Positions 24,445-37,600 of a DNA stretch of 64,000 nucleotides are shown one piece after another. The notes under the pieces were generated by a model. It had not been told where the DNA came from. It did no database searches and saw only the letters and a program-made list of their open reading frames with translations. The translations under genes were made by a program, and so were the position numbers. Source of the DNA: Carnegiea gigantea (lineage: Eukaryota > Streptophyta > Magnoliopsida > Caryophyllales > Cactaceae). Position 1 is the stretch's first letter; each line of letters starts with the position of its first letter. The stretch covers positions 273,501-337,500 of the forward strand of contig JAKOGI010000185.1 of NCBI GenBank assembly GCA_029747015.1. The letters run 5' to 3'.

Positions 24445-25052
24445 TTCAAGCTATATGTCGTTGATATATGCGACACAGGGAGTTAATATCAAGACATAAT
24501 AGGAAAAAATTTAGTGAATGCCGACTAAGTTAAAACGGCCTATTAGATTTCTTGTATCTCAATGTTATTAACCTTTCTAGTAATGTTTGTAAAGATAAAA
24601 AACATTGTAATATCCTCCCATTTAAACTTAGAAGCCAAACCGTCATTATAAATTATGATAATTAAGAATATCGCGCTTTAAGATTATATTTCCGTAAAAA
24701 CTTACTCTGTTATTCTATTCAAGCTAAAACTTGTGGGTGAAAAAGCAAAGATCTATTTATACATACAATGGATGCAATTATTAGTAAAACTAATGTACAA
24801 AATATATTCACGTATCTAAAAGAAGTCAGAAACACATATAAAAGCTGGTACATAAAAATTTTACAAAAGTAACATTAAATAGAGTTGATAACGTATTTAT
24901 CCTCGAATCAGCAAAAAAAAAAAATGAATAACAATTTGGTTTGAGTACAATTTGTGTTTTTGACATAAAGTAAAATAGCTCTAATTAGCATCAATTCAAG
25001 TCCCATATGTAAGCATTAAAAAAACAAAATTCAGTTTTATTTTGACACTACC

Positions 25053-25840
25053 GGTGTGCCTGGTAGGGGAAAAAATTATTTTCTTGGAAAATAATTTTTT
25101 CATTTTGCGTTGTTTGGTAAAACAAGGATGAGAAAATCATTTTATGCCATTTGAAGGAAATTGTTTTCCCTTGAAAAAGTAAGGGAAATGATTTTCCATG
25201 CTCGATTTTCGTTGCCCAATTTTATCTCCCGTTATATTTTCTTTTAATTGTGCCCAAAATCACTCTATTTTGTCTCTCATTCTTCCCTCTTCTTCATTTT
25301 CATCATCTTCATCAATGATTTCGATCGTTAATCTCTGCAATTATTTCTTGAATTCTTTGACCTTGCTACTATTGCCCTTTTGAAGAATTTCGCAATCTAA
25401 GATACTCATCGTCTCCCCATTCGCTATTTTCTTTAATCTGGGTTTAATATCACTCAAAGTCAACTAGGTAATCATTGGGAATAGTGAAAAAATTGAGATT
25501 CATTAATGTTGACTATCTCTTTTTCTGTGTTTATTATCGGGTATATTTCTTACTGATGTTTTTAGTTTGATTTTGAAGAAGAGAGAGAAACAGAATTTAT
25601 TGGTTGGATCGGGTCGGGTCAGAGCAGTGAGCAGGGGAGGAGGTCGATAGTAAAAAGCAATGAAGTGATGGCCGAGGATTCATTCTATCAAATGGTAAAA
25701 AATGAAGTAAAAAGAAAATAATTTTTCATTCTACCAAATATATATACAAATATAAGTAGAAAATTATTTTTTTTAAGAAAATATTATTCATAAAAAATAA
25801 TTTTCTGAGAAAATAATTTCCCTCACTACCAAACATAGCC
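25053..25840. mobile_element. Harbinger-like MITE in the upstream region of EIN3-like gene B
   Basis: Left end GGTGTGCCTGGTAGGGGAAAA and right end CCTCACTACCAAACATAGCC are inverted relatives of the 16850-17755 termini, with the same AAAATTATTTTC subterminal words. The matching place in copy A (about 11172) has no insert. The 3-bp target duplication is not clear, so the exact borders are uncertain. It ends about 200 bp upstream of the TATA box of gene B. Confidence 0.7.
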
Positions 25841-26042
25841 TGGGATTGTAAAATTGCAAAGCTATACCTGGGTGTGATTTACACGTGTAGGGCAGATGAT
25901 GATGAAGTACACAGACAAGTTTGTGGAGCCTAAACACCCAATAAGAAACCCTCACGTTACACAAAAAACCCAAAGCCAAAAAAAAGGGAAAAAAAAAAGA
26001 ACCCAGGTGTCCGTAACTGGGGTTAGGTGAACTTGACCCTGG

Positions 26043-26094
26043 TTATATATTTGTGCTCGAAAACAAATTTCACTGTACCCCCAAGACCATCCCT

Positions 26095-26133
<39 letters not shown>

Positions 26134-27845
26134 GTGCCATCACGATTTGTCTTCCAATACACAAAAAGCAAAGCAAGCTACTAAACGCCAGCCTCTCTCT
26201 CTCTCTCTCTTTTCTATTTCTCGGCCAAGACCTTGCTCTTGCTGGGGGGTCTTTCATGGCTGAATCCAGCACATAGATAGATCAACCAAATCTAGGTTTT
26301 TATCCATTTTCTCATAAGAGGTAAGCACGTACTGTAGCTACAACTTTGGATCCATCTGTTTAGCTTTGTTTTCATGCATCTTTCAGCTTATTATTTGTGC
26401 TGAAATATGCTCTTTTAATTTTATGGTGTTTGTTCTTCTTCATTTCTGCTCCTTGCTTGTTTGTAGAGATGATTTTTGATTTGCTTGTTATTGGGTTGGA
26501 TTGATTGCTGAATTTTATGCCTTTTTTTTTTTAATGGGTTGTTGGGACTTGGAAATTTGGGAGGATTTGAGATTGAGGGTTTTCATTGTTTCCGAACCCT
26601 GGTGGAAATTGTTACTATTACTAGTTAATTTATAGGCCGTTGGTCTTTTCGTGATCATTTTTTGCCCCCCTTTGTGGGTCTTTCCCTCTCCCCTCAATCT
26701 CATTTCTGTTTTCTCTTTGTCTCCTCAACCTTTTCTTGGATTTATATAAATTTATTTTTTGATGCTGTTCGTTAATAAATCACATATTTTGGTATGTTGC
26801 TTTTTTTAATTTCATTGTTTGTGGAGAATGGGAATTGAAATTGTTTGCTTGGCTAACAATGGATTGTTGATGACAGAGTCTGCTGGACTTAATCACTGGT
26901 ATTTAGCTGGGAATTATTGCAAATGATCCAAAAGATTGTGTATTTAGCGTGAGATTTCGATTAACAGATGACAACAGGTGGATCTGATGATCCATATTTC
27001 ATCTTTTTCTTCTTTTTCAAAATAAGTAGTCCCCGATTCTCTGCCCTGTGTTTTCTATTTGTGATTTGTAATGATTTTGTGCCTGGTTCAGTTTATCGAA
27101 GGTGCTAACTCAGAGCTTGGTGAGTGTTGGTGATTTTCCCCCCCTCTTGTTGGGGGTTTTTTTTTTTTTTTTGGAGGGGGAAGGGGGGGGAGTTGGGATT
27201 GTTAGTAAGACTGTATACATGTGGTTCGTGAATATCGATTGAACCCTTCTCGGGCGCTTATCTTTTGCTTCTATTGCATGGGCAATGGGTTTGTTTTGGC
27301 TGAAAGGTTCTTTCATTTGAATTGTTTTCCAAAACTTGTATGCTTCTTGATTGCCTCAGCTATCCTTCTGAATACAAGGGGACTAGAAGAAAAGAGATAG
27401 GTTGGGAAAGGAACAAAAAGGAAATCGAATCGATATGTTAGCTTCTTGGATTTTGTTTGTTTTAATGTTTAGTTCTTAGAGAATGGCAATTTGGGCAGTT
27501 AATTGTAGCGTGAAAAGTCTCTGTTTCGTGGTGTATACGTGTTTTGCATGCCGAAATTCTCAATGCGGCGTTTAATGATAAAGTGTGAATCCTGTATGTG
27601 ACATTAAATTCTTGATTATCCTGGTCCTTGACTCCGATCTCTCTTGATTTGGCAATAGGGCTGGCAACTTACTTGGTAACTTCTTGTATATATGTCCTTT
27701 TTTGCGCTTTGCAGGTTAGAAAATCATCCTAGGATTTGTGAAATGAGAAGTTGTTTGACTCAATTATCTCAATCAAAGACTTGAGCTGACCAGCCAACAA
27801 TTTGTGGTTGACCTAGCTGAATCTTATTTGGGGTCTTTTCTGCAG
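26043..27845 (+). promoter_or_regulatory. Core promoter, 5' leader and leader intron of EIN3-like gene B
   Basis: TATA box TTATATAT at 26043-26050, CT microsatellites at about 26097-26131 and 26192-26209, leader donor at 26321 (AGAG then GTAAGCACG) and acceptor TTTTCTGCAG ending 27845, one base before the ATG. From 26212 to 27467 it is identical to copy A. Upstream of that, the leader has a different C/T-rich stretch and more CT units than A, and beyond the TATA box the promoter is interrupted by the MITE. Confidence 0.65.
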
Positions 27846-27846
27846 A

Positions 27847-30021
27847 ATGGATATCCTTGAAGAGATGGGGTACTGTGCTAACTTTGGGTACTTCCCTCCT
27901 CCCGAGTCTGCCCCAGGGGAAGGAGAGGCAATTTGTGAGGATGAGCCGGAGACAAATGTTGAGGAGGATTACTCTGATGAAGAGGTGGATGTCGATGAGC
28001 TTGAGCGTAGGATGTGGAGAGATAGGATGCTTCTCAAGAAGCTCAAGGAACAGAGCAAAGATAAGAGCAAGGAAGGAGCTGATAGTGCCAAGCAGCGCCA
28101 ATCCCAGGAGCAAGCCCGAAGAAAGAAGATGTCACGGGCACAGGATGGAATTTTGAAGTACATGTTGAAAATGATGGAAGTTTGTAAGGCTCAGGGTTTT
28201 GTTTACGGGATTATCCCTGAGAAGGGAAAACCTGTGAGTGGAGCCTCTGACAATCTCCGGGCTTGGTGGAAGGAGAAGGTCCGCTTTGACAGGAATGGGC
28301 CTGCTGCCATTGCCAAGTACCAGGCAGAGAACTCGTTTCCCGGGATTAACGAAGACTGCAATGTCGTGGCATCTACTCCTCACACCTTGCAAGAGCTCCA
28401 AGACACCACACTTGGGTCCCTGTTGTCAGCTTTGATGCAGCACTGTGACCCACCCCAGAGGCGCTTCCCCTTGGAAAAGGGTGTTCCCCCACCATGGTGG
28501 CCCACTGGCAATGAAGAATGGTGGCCTCAGCTGGGTCTTCCAAAAGATCAGGGCCTACCTCCGTACAAGAAACCTCATGATCTGAAGAAGGCCTGGAAGG
28601 TGAGTGTTCTCACAGCTGTGATCAAGCATATGTCCCCTGATATAGCTAAGATCCGGAAGCTTGTCCGCCAGTCGAAGTGCTTGCAGGATAAGATGACAGC
28701 CAAGGAAAGCGCTACTTGGCTAGCTATCATAAACCTGGAGGAGGCCTTGGCTCGGAAATTGTATCCTGATAGGTGCCCACCTCCTTCTGCTGGTGCAAGC
28801 GGGTCTTTGGTCATTAGTGATACTAGTGACTATGATGTTGAAGGGGTGGACACTGATCCCCAAGGCGAAGTAGACGAATGCAAGCCCCAGCATGTCAACC
28901 TCTTTGATTTTGGGGTGGGGGCTGAGAGACAGAAGTTTGTGGCACCTGTGATGGCTCCTGGGATCAAGGGCGAAATTATTGATACAAACATGGATTTCAC
29001 TGAGAAGAGGAAGCAACTATCATCTGCGTCTCAGATGGTGATGGATCAGAAGGTCTTTGTTTGCGAGTACCCTCAATGCCCTTATGGCGATGGACGCCTT
29101 GGATTCCTTGATAGGAATTCCCGAAATAATCATCAATTGAACTGCCCGTTCAAGTTTAATCAAGCTCATGGAGTTGGGGTTGCTAATCTTCAGGACATCC
29201 ATCAAAATCTCCATTCAGTTGAACCGAAGAACTTCACAACATCCTTTGCTCAACAAGAACAGCTGCCCTTGCAACCTGTGACCCAGCCACCAGCCTCTTT
29301 CAATGTTTCTGGTCTTGGACTTCCAGAAGATGCTGAAAAGCTGATATCCAGCCTTATGTCAGTTTATGACCATAACCTTCAGCAAAGCAAGAATGTGTAT
29401 TCAAGCGGGACTGCTATGGAAGGTAATGATCGACCCCGGCAAAACACTCAGTTTCAGATGGATGGCAACCTCAGTGGCCAGGGCGTTGTGTTTGGAAATA
29501 ATGCTTCCCAGGGAATGAACGTTAACAACAATCAGGCACAGCCAAAGGCTCAGTTTCAGTTTGACAATGGTATTTTTGGCCAGGGTGCTGTACTTGGAGG
29601 TAATGTTACGCAGGGAATGACCATGAACATGAAGAACAACCATCAACCCCAACAGAAGCTACAGTTTCAGATGGACAGTGGCTTCTCTGGCCAGGGGGCT
29701 GCTTTAGGTGGTGGTGGTGGTGGTGGTGGTGGTGGTTTCCATGGTACAAACATAGACGCTAGCCGGTCTGATCAGAAAGTGCAGCTTGCTGTGGAAAATG
29801 GCTTTGGTGGCCAGAGAGCCATGTTTGGAAGTAACGTGTCACAGGGAACCAGCAGCATGAGCGGTTCTGTTTTGCCTTCAGGTGAAAACCAGTTGGATCA
29901 TTGCAATTCTCCTTTTGGGATGAATCTGAATGACAGCATGGTGGACTTTGGATTCAGCGATCCATTCAACCTTGACTTTGACCAGCCCTCGAGGCAAGAT
30001 GCTTCCATTTGGAACATCTAA
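27847..30021 (+). CDS. EIL1: EIN3/EIL1-type ethylene-response transcription factor, copy B
   Basis: Tandem duplicate of the gene at 13154; same nuclear role in ethylene-responsive transcription expected. 724 aa, no intron in the coding part. Acidic region, basic domain [17 protein letters not shown], the DNA-binding core and the Cys/His segment ([15 protein letters not shown]) are all intact. Most differences from copy A in the first 300 residues are silent, so both copies appear constrained. Changes in the DNA-binding part include [14 protein letters not shown] ([15 protein letters not shown]), KGVPPPWW (A: KGAPPPWW) and EALARKLY (A: ETLAWKLY). The tail has a longer glycine run (about 10 Gly from GGT repeats) and an extra NNHQPQQ-like insert. 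B keeps more of the GQGxxxGxNxxQG repeat pattern, so it looks closer to the ancestral form. Confidence 0.95.
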   Translation: MDILEEMGYCANFGYFPPPESAPGEGEAICEDEPETNVEEDYSDEEVDVDELERRMWRDRMLLKKLKEQSKDKSKEGADSAKQRQSQEQARRKKMSRAQDGILKYMLKMMEVCKAQGFVYGIIPEKGKPVSGASDNLRAWWKEKVRFDRNGPAAIAKYQAENSFPGINEDCNVVASTPHTLQELQDTTLGSLLSALMQHCDPPQRRFPLEKGVPPPWWPTGNEEWWPQLGLPKDQGLPPYKKPHDLKKAWKVSVLTAVIKHMSPDIAKIRKLVRQSKCLQDKMTAKESATWLAIINLEEALARKLYPDRCPPPSAGASGSLVISDTSDYDVEGVDTDPQGEVDECKPQHVNLFDFGVGAERQKFVAPVMAPGIKGEIIDTNMDFTEKRKQLSSASQMVMDQKVFVCEYPQCPYGDGRLGFLDRNSRNNHQLNCPFKFNQAHGVGVANLQDIHQNLHSVEPKNFTTSFAQQEQLPLQPVTQPPASFNVSGLGLPEDAEKLISSLMSVYDHNLQQSKNVYSSGTAMEGNDRPRQNTQFQMDGNLSGQGVVFGNNASQGMNVNNNQAQPKAQFQFDNGIFGQGAVLGGNVTQGMTMNMKNNHQPQQKLQFQMDSGFSGQGAALGGGGGGGGGGFHGTNIDASRSDQKVQLAVENGFGGQRAMFGSNVSQGTSSMSGSVLPSGENQLDHCNSPFGMNLNDSMVDFGFSDPFNLDFDQPSRQDASIWNI

Positions 30022-31847
30022 GCAAATGAGGATGGGATCGTCAGTTTGAGGTTGGATCAGCTCTATAGTCTGAGAAGGAGATTGCTTTACATCTCTTCTG
30101 TCACAAGGTGAAAGCTTCACCTCCTGATTTTAGTGATCTTGTGTTTTAAATTTCCTTTTTAGAGTTATCTGAAGACCCTTGTTAGCTTTGCATTTCTTTG
30201 CACTATAGTTAATTTAGGGTTTCATAGACAGTTTCCCATCTTGCAGTAGTTGGAGTAGGGCCACTCACAGATGGGAAAAAGGCCCTTATTTGGACAACTT
30301 TCTTGTTTTGAGACTCAATATATTGTGATGTAGCTGTGTTTAAAAACCTGCAGTAAATAGTATAAATATGGTTTGATCAATAACTCCCTTGAATAAATTG
30401 CTTTCATTAATGGTGTCTTTAATAGCCTTGGTTGAAGTTGTGGACGGCAAGGGTGAAATAAGTTGTACACTTGTACTCTTGTCTCGGCATGGTAGATTCT
30501 TGTTTCATGTATCGCTGGGTGTGATCATTAGCCTTGGTTGAAGATGTTAATGTCAAGGCTCAAGGAGGTCACCTTGCCTCAGCATGGTGGAAAATCTAGA
30601 GATGCTAGGGCCATGTATTGTTGGCTGTGATTTATTTCCCTCTTTTTGGGATTGGTTATTTATTTATTTGGCAAATCATTTATGACAACCAAATCTTTTG
30701 CAAAAAGCATTTTTTGTGGTTCTTCGGGGAATGCATGCCCTCTCTTGTCATGGGACTAAGGGTGTTTTCATTTGGATCTCTCTAGGTCCTACCTATTATT
30801 ACATAGATAGGATCCACACTAAGGTGGTATTAGTGCCAATGAATAGTTAGCTCTCCTCAATTTCTTGAATTGGGAAAGGCCTACCCTCTCTAGGTAGAGG
30901 AGTAGGGTTGCTTCCATTTGCATTTCTTTAGATTCGACTTAGATAATAGTGCTAGTACTGGTGTACCTTTATTGCACAGTTAGCCATCCTCATTTTCTTG
31001 AATGACGTGGGATGCTTTCGTAAAATATTCTTTTGGTAATAACTCTTTCCAATCTTATCGAGTTTGACTCATTTGTAGCCCTCTTCATCAAGAGGTTCGT
31101 CTCTTCATTCGGTTTAGATTGGTTACCCACAAGGAACAGGAGGCTTCATAGTGGTAAGATACCTTTTCCCTAGCATTGAGGTTTAGGGCTTGATTTTCCC
31201 ACCCAAAAAAAAAAAAAAAAACTCTACAATTTAAATATCTTGTCTTGTAATTTAGAGGTGACTTGGTTCAAAGGAAGGCATGAAATGAAGTTGAGAGGTA
31301 TGAAAATACTTATTTATGTTGAATATCACTTGTTTGGTTCAATCTATAAATGAAAAATTATTTGGAAGATCTGGATTTACATAAACGGGAAAGAAGAGGA
31401 GGTTCAATTAAACCCATATATAAAGTTTTGATTCTATATTTATAACAAGAAAAAAGCGTTTTGTGGTTCTCTGGGGAATGCATACCCTCTTCACTCATAG
31501 GGCTAAGTTTGCTTTTATTTGGATCTCTCCAGATTCTACTTATTATTACATAGATAGGATTGACACTAAGGGTGTGTTTGGTAGGGGAAAAAATGATTTT
31601 TTAAGGAAAATAATTTTTCCCCCTACCAAATTTAATTTTCCAAGGAAAATTTAATTTGAAAGACATGGGTTTACATAAACAGGAAAGAAGTGGAGGTTTA
31701 ACTAAACCCATATATAAAGTTTTGATTCAATATTTATAACAAGAAAAAAGAAGGATGAATCGAATGGGCCTGATGAGCTGTGAAGTGCATTAATCCTCCT
31801 TGCCCATGTCCTTTAGTCCTAACTTTGGTGTAGTATTAGGGCAAAGA
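30022..31847. other. 3' flank of EIN3-like gene B
   Basis: Matches 15296-16850 of copy A, then jumps after a shrunken Harbinger-like relic (31570 to about 31632, starting GGGTGTGTTTGGTAGGGG) directly to sequence matching A near 19800. No gene seen. ATTAGGGC at 31835-31842 is the unoccupied hAT site. Confidence 0.6.
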
Positions 31848-32117
31848 CAGGATGCCATTTCATCGACACCAATGAAAGAAGAAAAGAAGAGAGTTGGGTC
31901 CCTGCAAATTCTTCAAGAGAACTTTTTGGATCATATGAAGGCCAGCCCATTGAAAGCTGATTTGAAGGAGTGTATTGATAAGTGGACTGCATTTTGGCCT
32001 GTGCATTCGGCTTTATCCAGTGTGGTACCGCATGCAACTGGGCTCAACTATGTCCAATTGAAGAGGCAACTTGAAGACGCTAAACTGAAAATAGGGCTTG
32101 TTCATTTCAATTTCTAA
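31848..32117 (+). pseudogene. Decayed open frame shared with copy A
   Basis: About 90 codons with SSVVPHATGLNYVQLKRQL, partner of 20720-21003, ending at a TAA that A lacks because of a small indel. Family unknown. Replacement changes outnumber silent ones about 13 to 4, so I treat it as unconstrained. Confidence 0.35.
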
Positions 32118-33798
32118 GCATGAACTAATGGTGAATGGTAAGATTTAGCGGTAAAAAGCAGTTAGCAGTCGTAAAAAAATTATGTAAAACTGTAGTACGG
32201 GGTAATAAGCATTTGTAAGAGTTTATTGCAAACAACAACTAGCAGGCAATAACTGATATACCAGAACTACTTGTGGAAGGAACGAGCCCTAAAGGGAACG
32301 GAAAATGAAAGAAGTTTAGGTAACAAAGATCCCAATACAATTTCGTTCCCTTCGCCTATTCTAAAAAGGAAATGGTGGATCTTTTTCACACTGATAAAAC
32401 ATGCCCAAGTTAAATAAGACAACATTGCCAATTATTTGTACAATGAACCTTTAATTTGGGTCTTATGTGGTTTAAGCCTTTTGCTCACGTCTTACAACTT
32501 ATTTTCTGAACACAAATTAGTAGGTGAGATTGCATAAGACGAGTTATAGTGCGACAGACTCCTTTAGAGTGATTTTTGAAAAGTTTTGCAATGGCCAAGA
32601 GTTTATCAAGTAATAACTTTTATCGCAGTAATCTTTAAATGAATTATGAATCACTTTTGTATTCGCTGAAAGTCATTATAAAAAAATATTTGTCTCACAA
32701 TAAATCTTAGATGAACGGCCTTGCATAAGACCTTCTATCTATTGAAAGAAGGTTGAAGATTCCCCAACATAAATCTTGGAGGGTAACCCCTTTCACAGCA
32801 TAAACAACGATAAGAGCAGTTGCAGCCTCACGTTCCATAGGCCCCACCATTGTTCCCCATGCGAATCCTATAGCCCATCTTCCATCTTGCTTGGAAAGCA
32901 ATCCGAACCGAGGCAAAGTTTCGGGTTGTGATCCAACTTTTTGATGTTTTTTAATTTTTTGGCTCCAAATTCTTTTTTTTTTTTTTTGGTGGGGCTTCAA
33001 AAATAAGGTTGTGTTGTGAGGTAGATTCATAACAAATATTTATTTGGTGATCTAAGTTGGAGTTTTGTAGGTTGTGAAAGTAAACGTTAAAACTCATGGC
33101 AATGTAGATTGTAGAGTTGTTAGAATTTCAAAAACTGAAACTTATATTACAGATGCTTTGATAGTCCCACTATGAGTCGAGTACAGTTTGGAGAAGTGTA
33201 CTGGTGAGTATGATTCAGTTTTCGTGGGCCAAAAATTAGGACCCCAATTGATCCAATCCCACTCCATCCATTGGCTGGCGTTATTTTTATCCAAATAGCT
33301 TAAACCCTAGGTCTCAACTTGACACTTTTGGATGAGGCAAACACCATGCACTTGCACTTGACACCTTTGGATGAGGCAAACACCATGCACTTGCACCTGT
33401 CTTATCCATCCTAATTCAGACACAGAAGATAGCTTCCCAATTTCCCTACCAAACCCTAAATTTGTTTTGACACCCTTCATTTACTCCTCCACTGAAATCA
33501 AGACAACCAAATTGACTTGAAACTACTAAAAGAGACACCCAAGTGGCCAAGTCATCATAACTCATGCAATTTTGTCCCTCATTTGACAACAAAACTTTGA
33601 GATTCAAGCAACAAAATTTTTTGTTTTTTCCCGGAAGAGAACAACACACACATCCTTAAGTTTCCTCCCAACTAAAAATCCCAAACCAAAAGCTCAAGGA
33701 ACAACAACAAGACAAATGGGTAAGTTCTAAGAAAAAGAGAGAGAAAACATGGGGGAGTTTTTTTTAAAAAATGAAAAAGGAAAGGCGCCATTTGAGCA
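32118..33798. other. End of copy B and 3' flank of WRI1-like gene
   Basis: Duplicated DNA to about 33600, including the minus-strand peptide fragment at about 32740-32960 and a 39-bp tandem repeat at 33318-33395. The last 200 bases are probably the 3' UTR of the minus-strand AP2 gene. Confidence 0.5.
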
Positions 33799-34639
33799 TC
33801 ACTGTTGACAAGTGACAAAGCTAGTAGTTGAAGACGGAGATGAGGGGGAGGATGAAGAAAATGAGTTCTCTATCTTCGACGAGATCTGCATTTTTTTGTT
33901 TGAGTCCTCTGAGGGTTTCATCCCTGTTTGACAACCTACATCCTTGGTGCCACCAAAGTAGGTCTCATCCAAAGTTATTGAATTCCCCTCCCCCTCGAAG
34001 ATCAAATCGATGTTGTCTTCGAACCCTGTTTGATCAAATAAATCGAGCACCCTCCCATCTTCTTCGAGGGGGATATCAGGGACAAGGAGGGGGTCATAAG
34101 CCCCGGTGTCCAAGCAAAAGCTCCAAGGGTTGTTTTCTCTATCCTCGTCATCAACATGTGTGCCCATCACGAGCATAGGAGAGTGGTCATCTGAGCTAAT
34201 ATCAAGCTTAGACTCCTCGAACTGAGATGGCGTTGCCGTTTCCTCCTGTTTTCGAACTTCTTGCAAATCTTGCTGCTCTTGTACTCGTGGTTGATCTTGT
34301 TGCTCATCTTCCTCTTCCTGCTGTTTTATTTGTTTTTGCTGCTGCTGTCGTCGTTGCACAGGTTTTGTTTTGTTGGCATTTGGTTGTTGCGGCTGGGCAC
34401 CCGTTGGCATTAGATTCTTCACACGACCAATGTAGTTGCTAATGTCAAAATTGGTAACAGCATTCGGACCCCTGTACTCAATTGCCGCCAGATCATAAGC
34501 TGCTGCCGCCTCTTCCTGTGAACCTAGAAACAGGGACACAAAATATAAGTTAATACTGAATGACACCTTTTCATCACTAAGATAGGGAATGAGGACTCTA
34601 TCCTGTTTATTACTTGTTTTTGAACATACAGACACAATG

Positions 34640-34671
<32 letters not shown>

Positions 34672-37600
34672 AAAAAAAAAAGAAAAATTCAGTGCAAGAG
34701 TATGTTATTGAGGGATTGGATGCCTTTAAATACAGTGCAGCGGATCTAACTCCACTCTCCACCTACCGAGTTTCTTGCATTCTCATACCCTATTGATCTG
34801 TGTCTCATTTTAATGATAGGTTTATTGGACCAACCAAGAGATCCTAAATATGAAATTAACTAAAATGATCCAACTCGATCCGAAACAGATATATCATCTA
34901 CCTGTTCTGACCTTTTCTCGATTAACCTGACATAATGGACCTGTTTGCTGAGTCTAACCTAGTCTACGACACTTTCAATCAATGTCACATTGATCTAAAT
35001 GTTAATCACGTATACAAAGGCGTATGGAAACCATGAAAATTTGTGGCAGAAGATGTAATAGTTGTCCAATTTCAAGCATATATGCAATTATGTCCATCTT
35101 TGGACTTGAAAGAAACGACAAGGCAAAGTGTTTGAGGGATAATATCAAGCAAAAGACTACAGTCAATCCCAGGTCATAACCAAATTAATTATTGATTCGG
35201 TTCGGCTAGACAAGATCTAGTCAGCAGGGGAAGCTTTGAGATAAGATGTCCATGAAACCAGTCCACATGTGACACATCCCGCCCTAGCCCTTCTTTTCCT
35301 AAAGAAAAATGCATAAAAAATTAGAAAAAGGGAAAGTGATCAATTTTTAATGCCTTTTCTTTAAATTAAAATACAAGGCAAGAAAAGGCCTATCTGCATC
35401 GAAGCCCTTTTTTTGGGGACTAGAGATGGTTGTTTATAAATAAAATCTTGAGCAGTTGACCTCCCTCTCCTCCCTCTTTGAAGACACCTTGCCACTTATG
35501 GAAGAGGATCTCCGGATTTGGATTTTGCCAACTTGAACAAAACATGGTGGGGAACCAACAAGCCACCGGAGAGTCTCCAACATAGGTGGGAGATAGGATT
35601 GTATTCCCCACCTTAATCATGTACACCTCTTACCAGCTGTGACCAAAATTTGAATTGTTACTCCCAAGAATTCCTGTTCTACAGTACTCAGTTTTAACTC
35701 CACGCTGAACATCAACGTAAAATCACGGTATCTGCATTCCTATTCTGCATGATCTGTATATAATAGTCTAAGGTCTATTCTAAGTTAGTATAACTAAACT
35801 GCCAACTGTACTTGACCACTTGAGTGGTTCCTGACCTTGATAACTATGATACTGACCTTAATGCTTAAATTAACGCCTTGCTGGACAAAATGATAGTTCT
35901 TTGTAGCAATTATACATGTTTATTATGTGCTGCGACTTGTTGGAAACTTTGGATGGAACATGTACCAACAGAAAGTGAAGGAACTGGAGAAAGGAGATAG
36001 GACGGGACATCACAATGTGGCCCTCACAAGTCACACCCAGCCCTCCCCCGCAAAAAATGAAATGATTAACTTGGTATTTACTTTCCTATTCCGAAGCCCT
36101 AGTAGCAAAAACATTGCTTGCTTTGATAACGACAACAAATTATCAATCAAGATAAACTAATATCAATCAAACCAAACCCCTCATATCTGCGTTCCCACTA
36201 TGGATAACCTGTGTACCATGATATCGAACTTAAAAGCCCAAGTTAGTAATCAATACGTCTATGTCCCACGATCCACTAGCGAGAAGATTCCGAGATCCTG
36301 GTAACTATGACATCGGCCTTAACCTCTAGACCAAACCTAGTTGGCCGAAAAATGATCGTTGGCTAAAATCATTCATGTTGGCGTGGCTTTCAGAAAATTT
36401 TGGACAGAACATGCACTTGAGTGGAGGAATGAGAGATGAGATGGGACATGGAAGGACTATAATACCATGCACCACACAAGGTGGCCCTTAATTAGGCTAC
36501 TCATCTACTTCTGATAAAGTCAGCACCGTTTTCTTTTCTCTTTTTTAAAAAAATGTTCAGCTACATCTCAGTAGAACATAATGAAGCATCTGTCTAACCT
36601 AACCAGATTATCCCTAAATAGAAAATCATTATTTATAAAAGCAACCACTAATCTCAAATCTCAATCTACCTCCCAACTTTTTTAAACTTTAAACCGGACT
36701 TTATTTTAATAAGCGAAGACCAGGAATCTGAGTAGGTCATAATCTTCACCAAATGCAAAATCAGACCACCTCCCTCCCAAAAAGGTTCAACAATCTTTGA
36801 CTCACGTGATACCACGTGAGTCCATTACGGATTTTTCTGTTTGATGCTAGATCCAATACAAGATCACAGAAAGGTACTGTACCAAAAAGTGTCTAAACTT
36901 AAAGTATCTTTGTCTCTCGTCTTTGTGTGTGTATATGATTATGTAGACACGGGATTTCAGGCATCATCAAATCTTTTTTTTTTGGGGGGGGGGGGGGGAG
37001 AGAGTGAAGATTACTGAAAGTGCCCAAGTAGAGGTATTTGTTCCCAAAGACCCTCCCAATTCGTGCCTCCCATCGCCCATTATGGTGATGCCTACAATAA
37101 CCAAAAATAGAAATCAAATCAAATCAAAGTTTGGAAAAAAGGAGGTTGATCCATGAGCATAAAGGCGGGGAGAAGGTGGGGAGAAGAAGGAATAGCAAGC
37201 GTAAGTTGACTGAGAATTTACCTAGCAACGCCACGATATTTAGAGACACCCCTTGAAAATCCACTGCTTCTCCGTCTCAATGATGCTAAGTACTCCTCCT
37301 TGGATACATTTTGCATTTCCTCGAGATCTTTCGTATAATTTTCTATCTACATAGAAAGGAATTAGATAGGATAAGTGCATTGAAGGATAGTCCACTTTTT
37401 TTCTTTTTGAGAATAACTTGCAATACAACAAAAACTTTCAGTGTGAATTCTGCTTTCGCGAGGTTTGGGAGATTCAAATATAGCCAGCCTTGCCTACTCA
37501 GATATCTCTCCCCTTAGAGAGCCCGATTCCAAGAGTCTCACAAGAAAATTTAAAGAGAACTCGCAATAGAAAGGAATTGCAATTTGATGAGTGCTAATTC

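Larger units (their letters stand above)
23295..33600. repeat. Tandem segmental duplication, copy B
   Basis: Direct repeat of 9955-22425. Copy-specific differences: hAT insertion 23377-23843, TA microsatellite 24346-24444, Harbinger-like MITE about 25053-25840, loss of most of the local-repeat region seen in A at 16.9-19.8 kb, and a 39-bp tandem duplication at about 33318-33395. Flank divergence is several percent by eye, except in the leader intron, where it is zero. Confidence 0.9.

Noticed and set aside
34524..34635. Upstream extension of the last WRI1 exon frame beginning MSVCSKT
   Set aside because: Lies upstream of a clear splice acceptor (CTAG at 34524-34527 on the minus strand); the joined exon 6-7 frame restores the AP2 domain.
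36170..36360. SINE-like segment in WRI1 intron 6, with a diverged relative near 35690-35880
   Set aside because: It has a GTTCGATATC word, but the A-box candidate is about 115 bases away, too far for a tRNA-type promoter; it is a local repeat at most.
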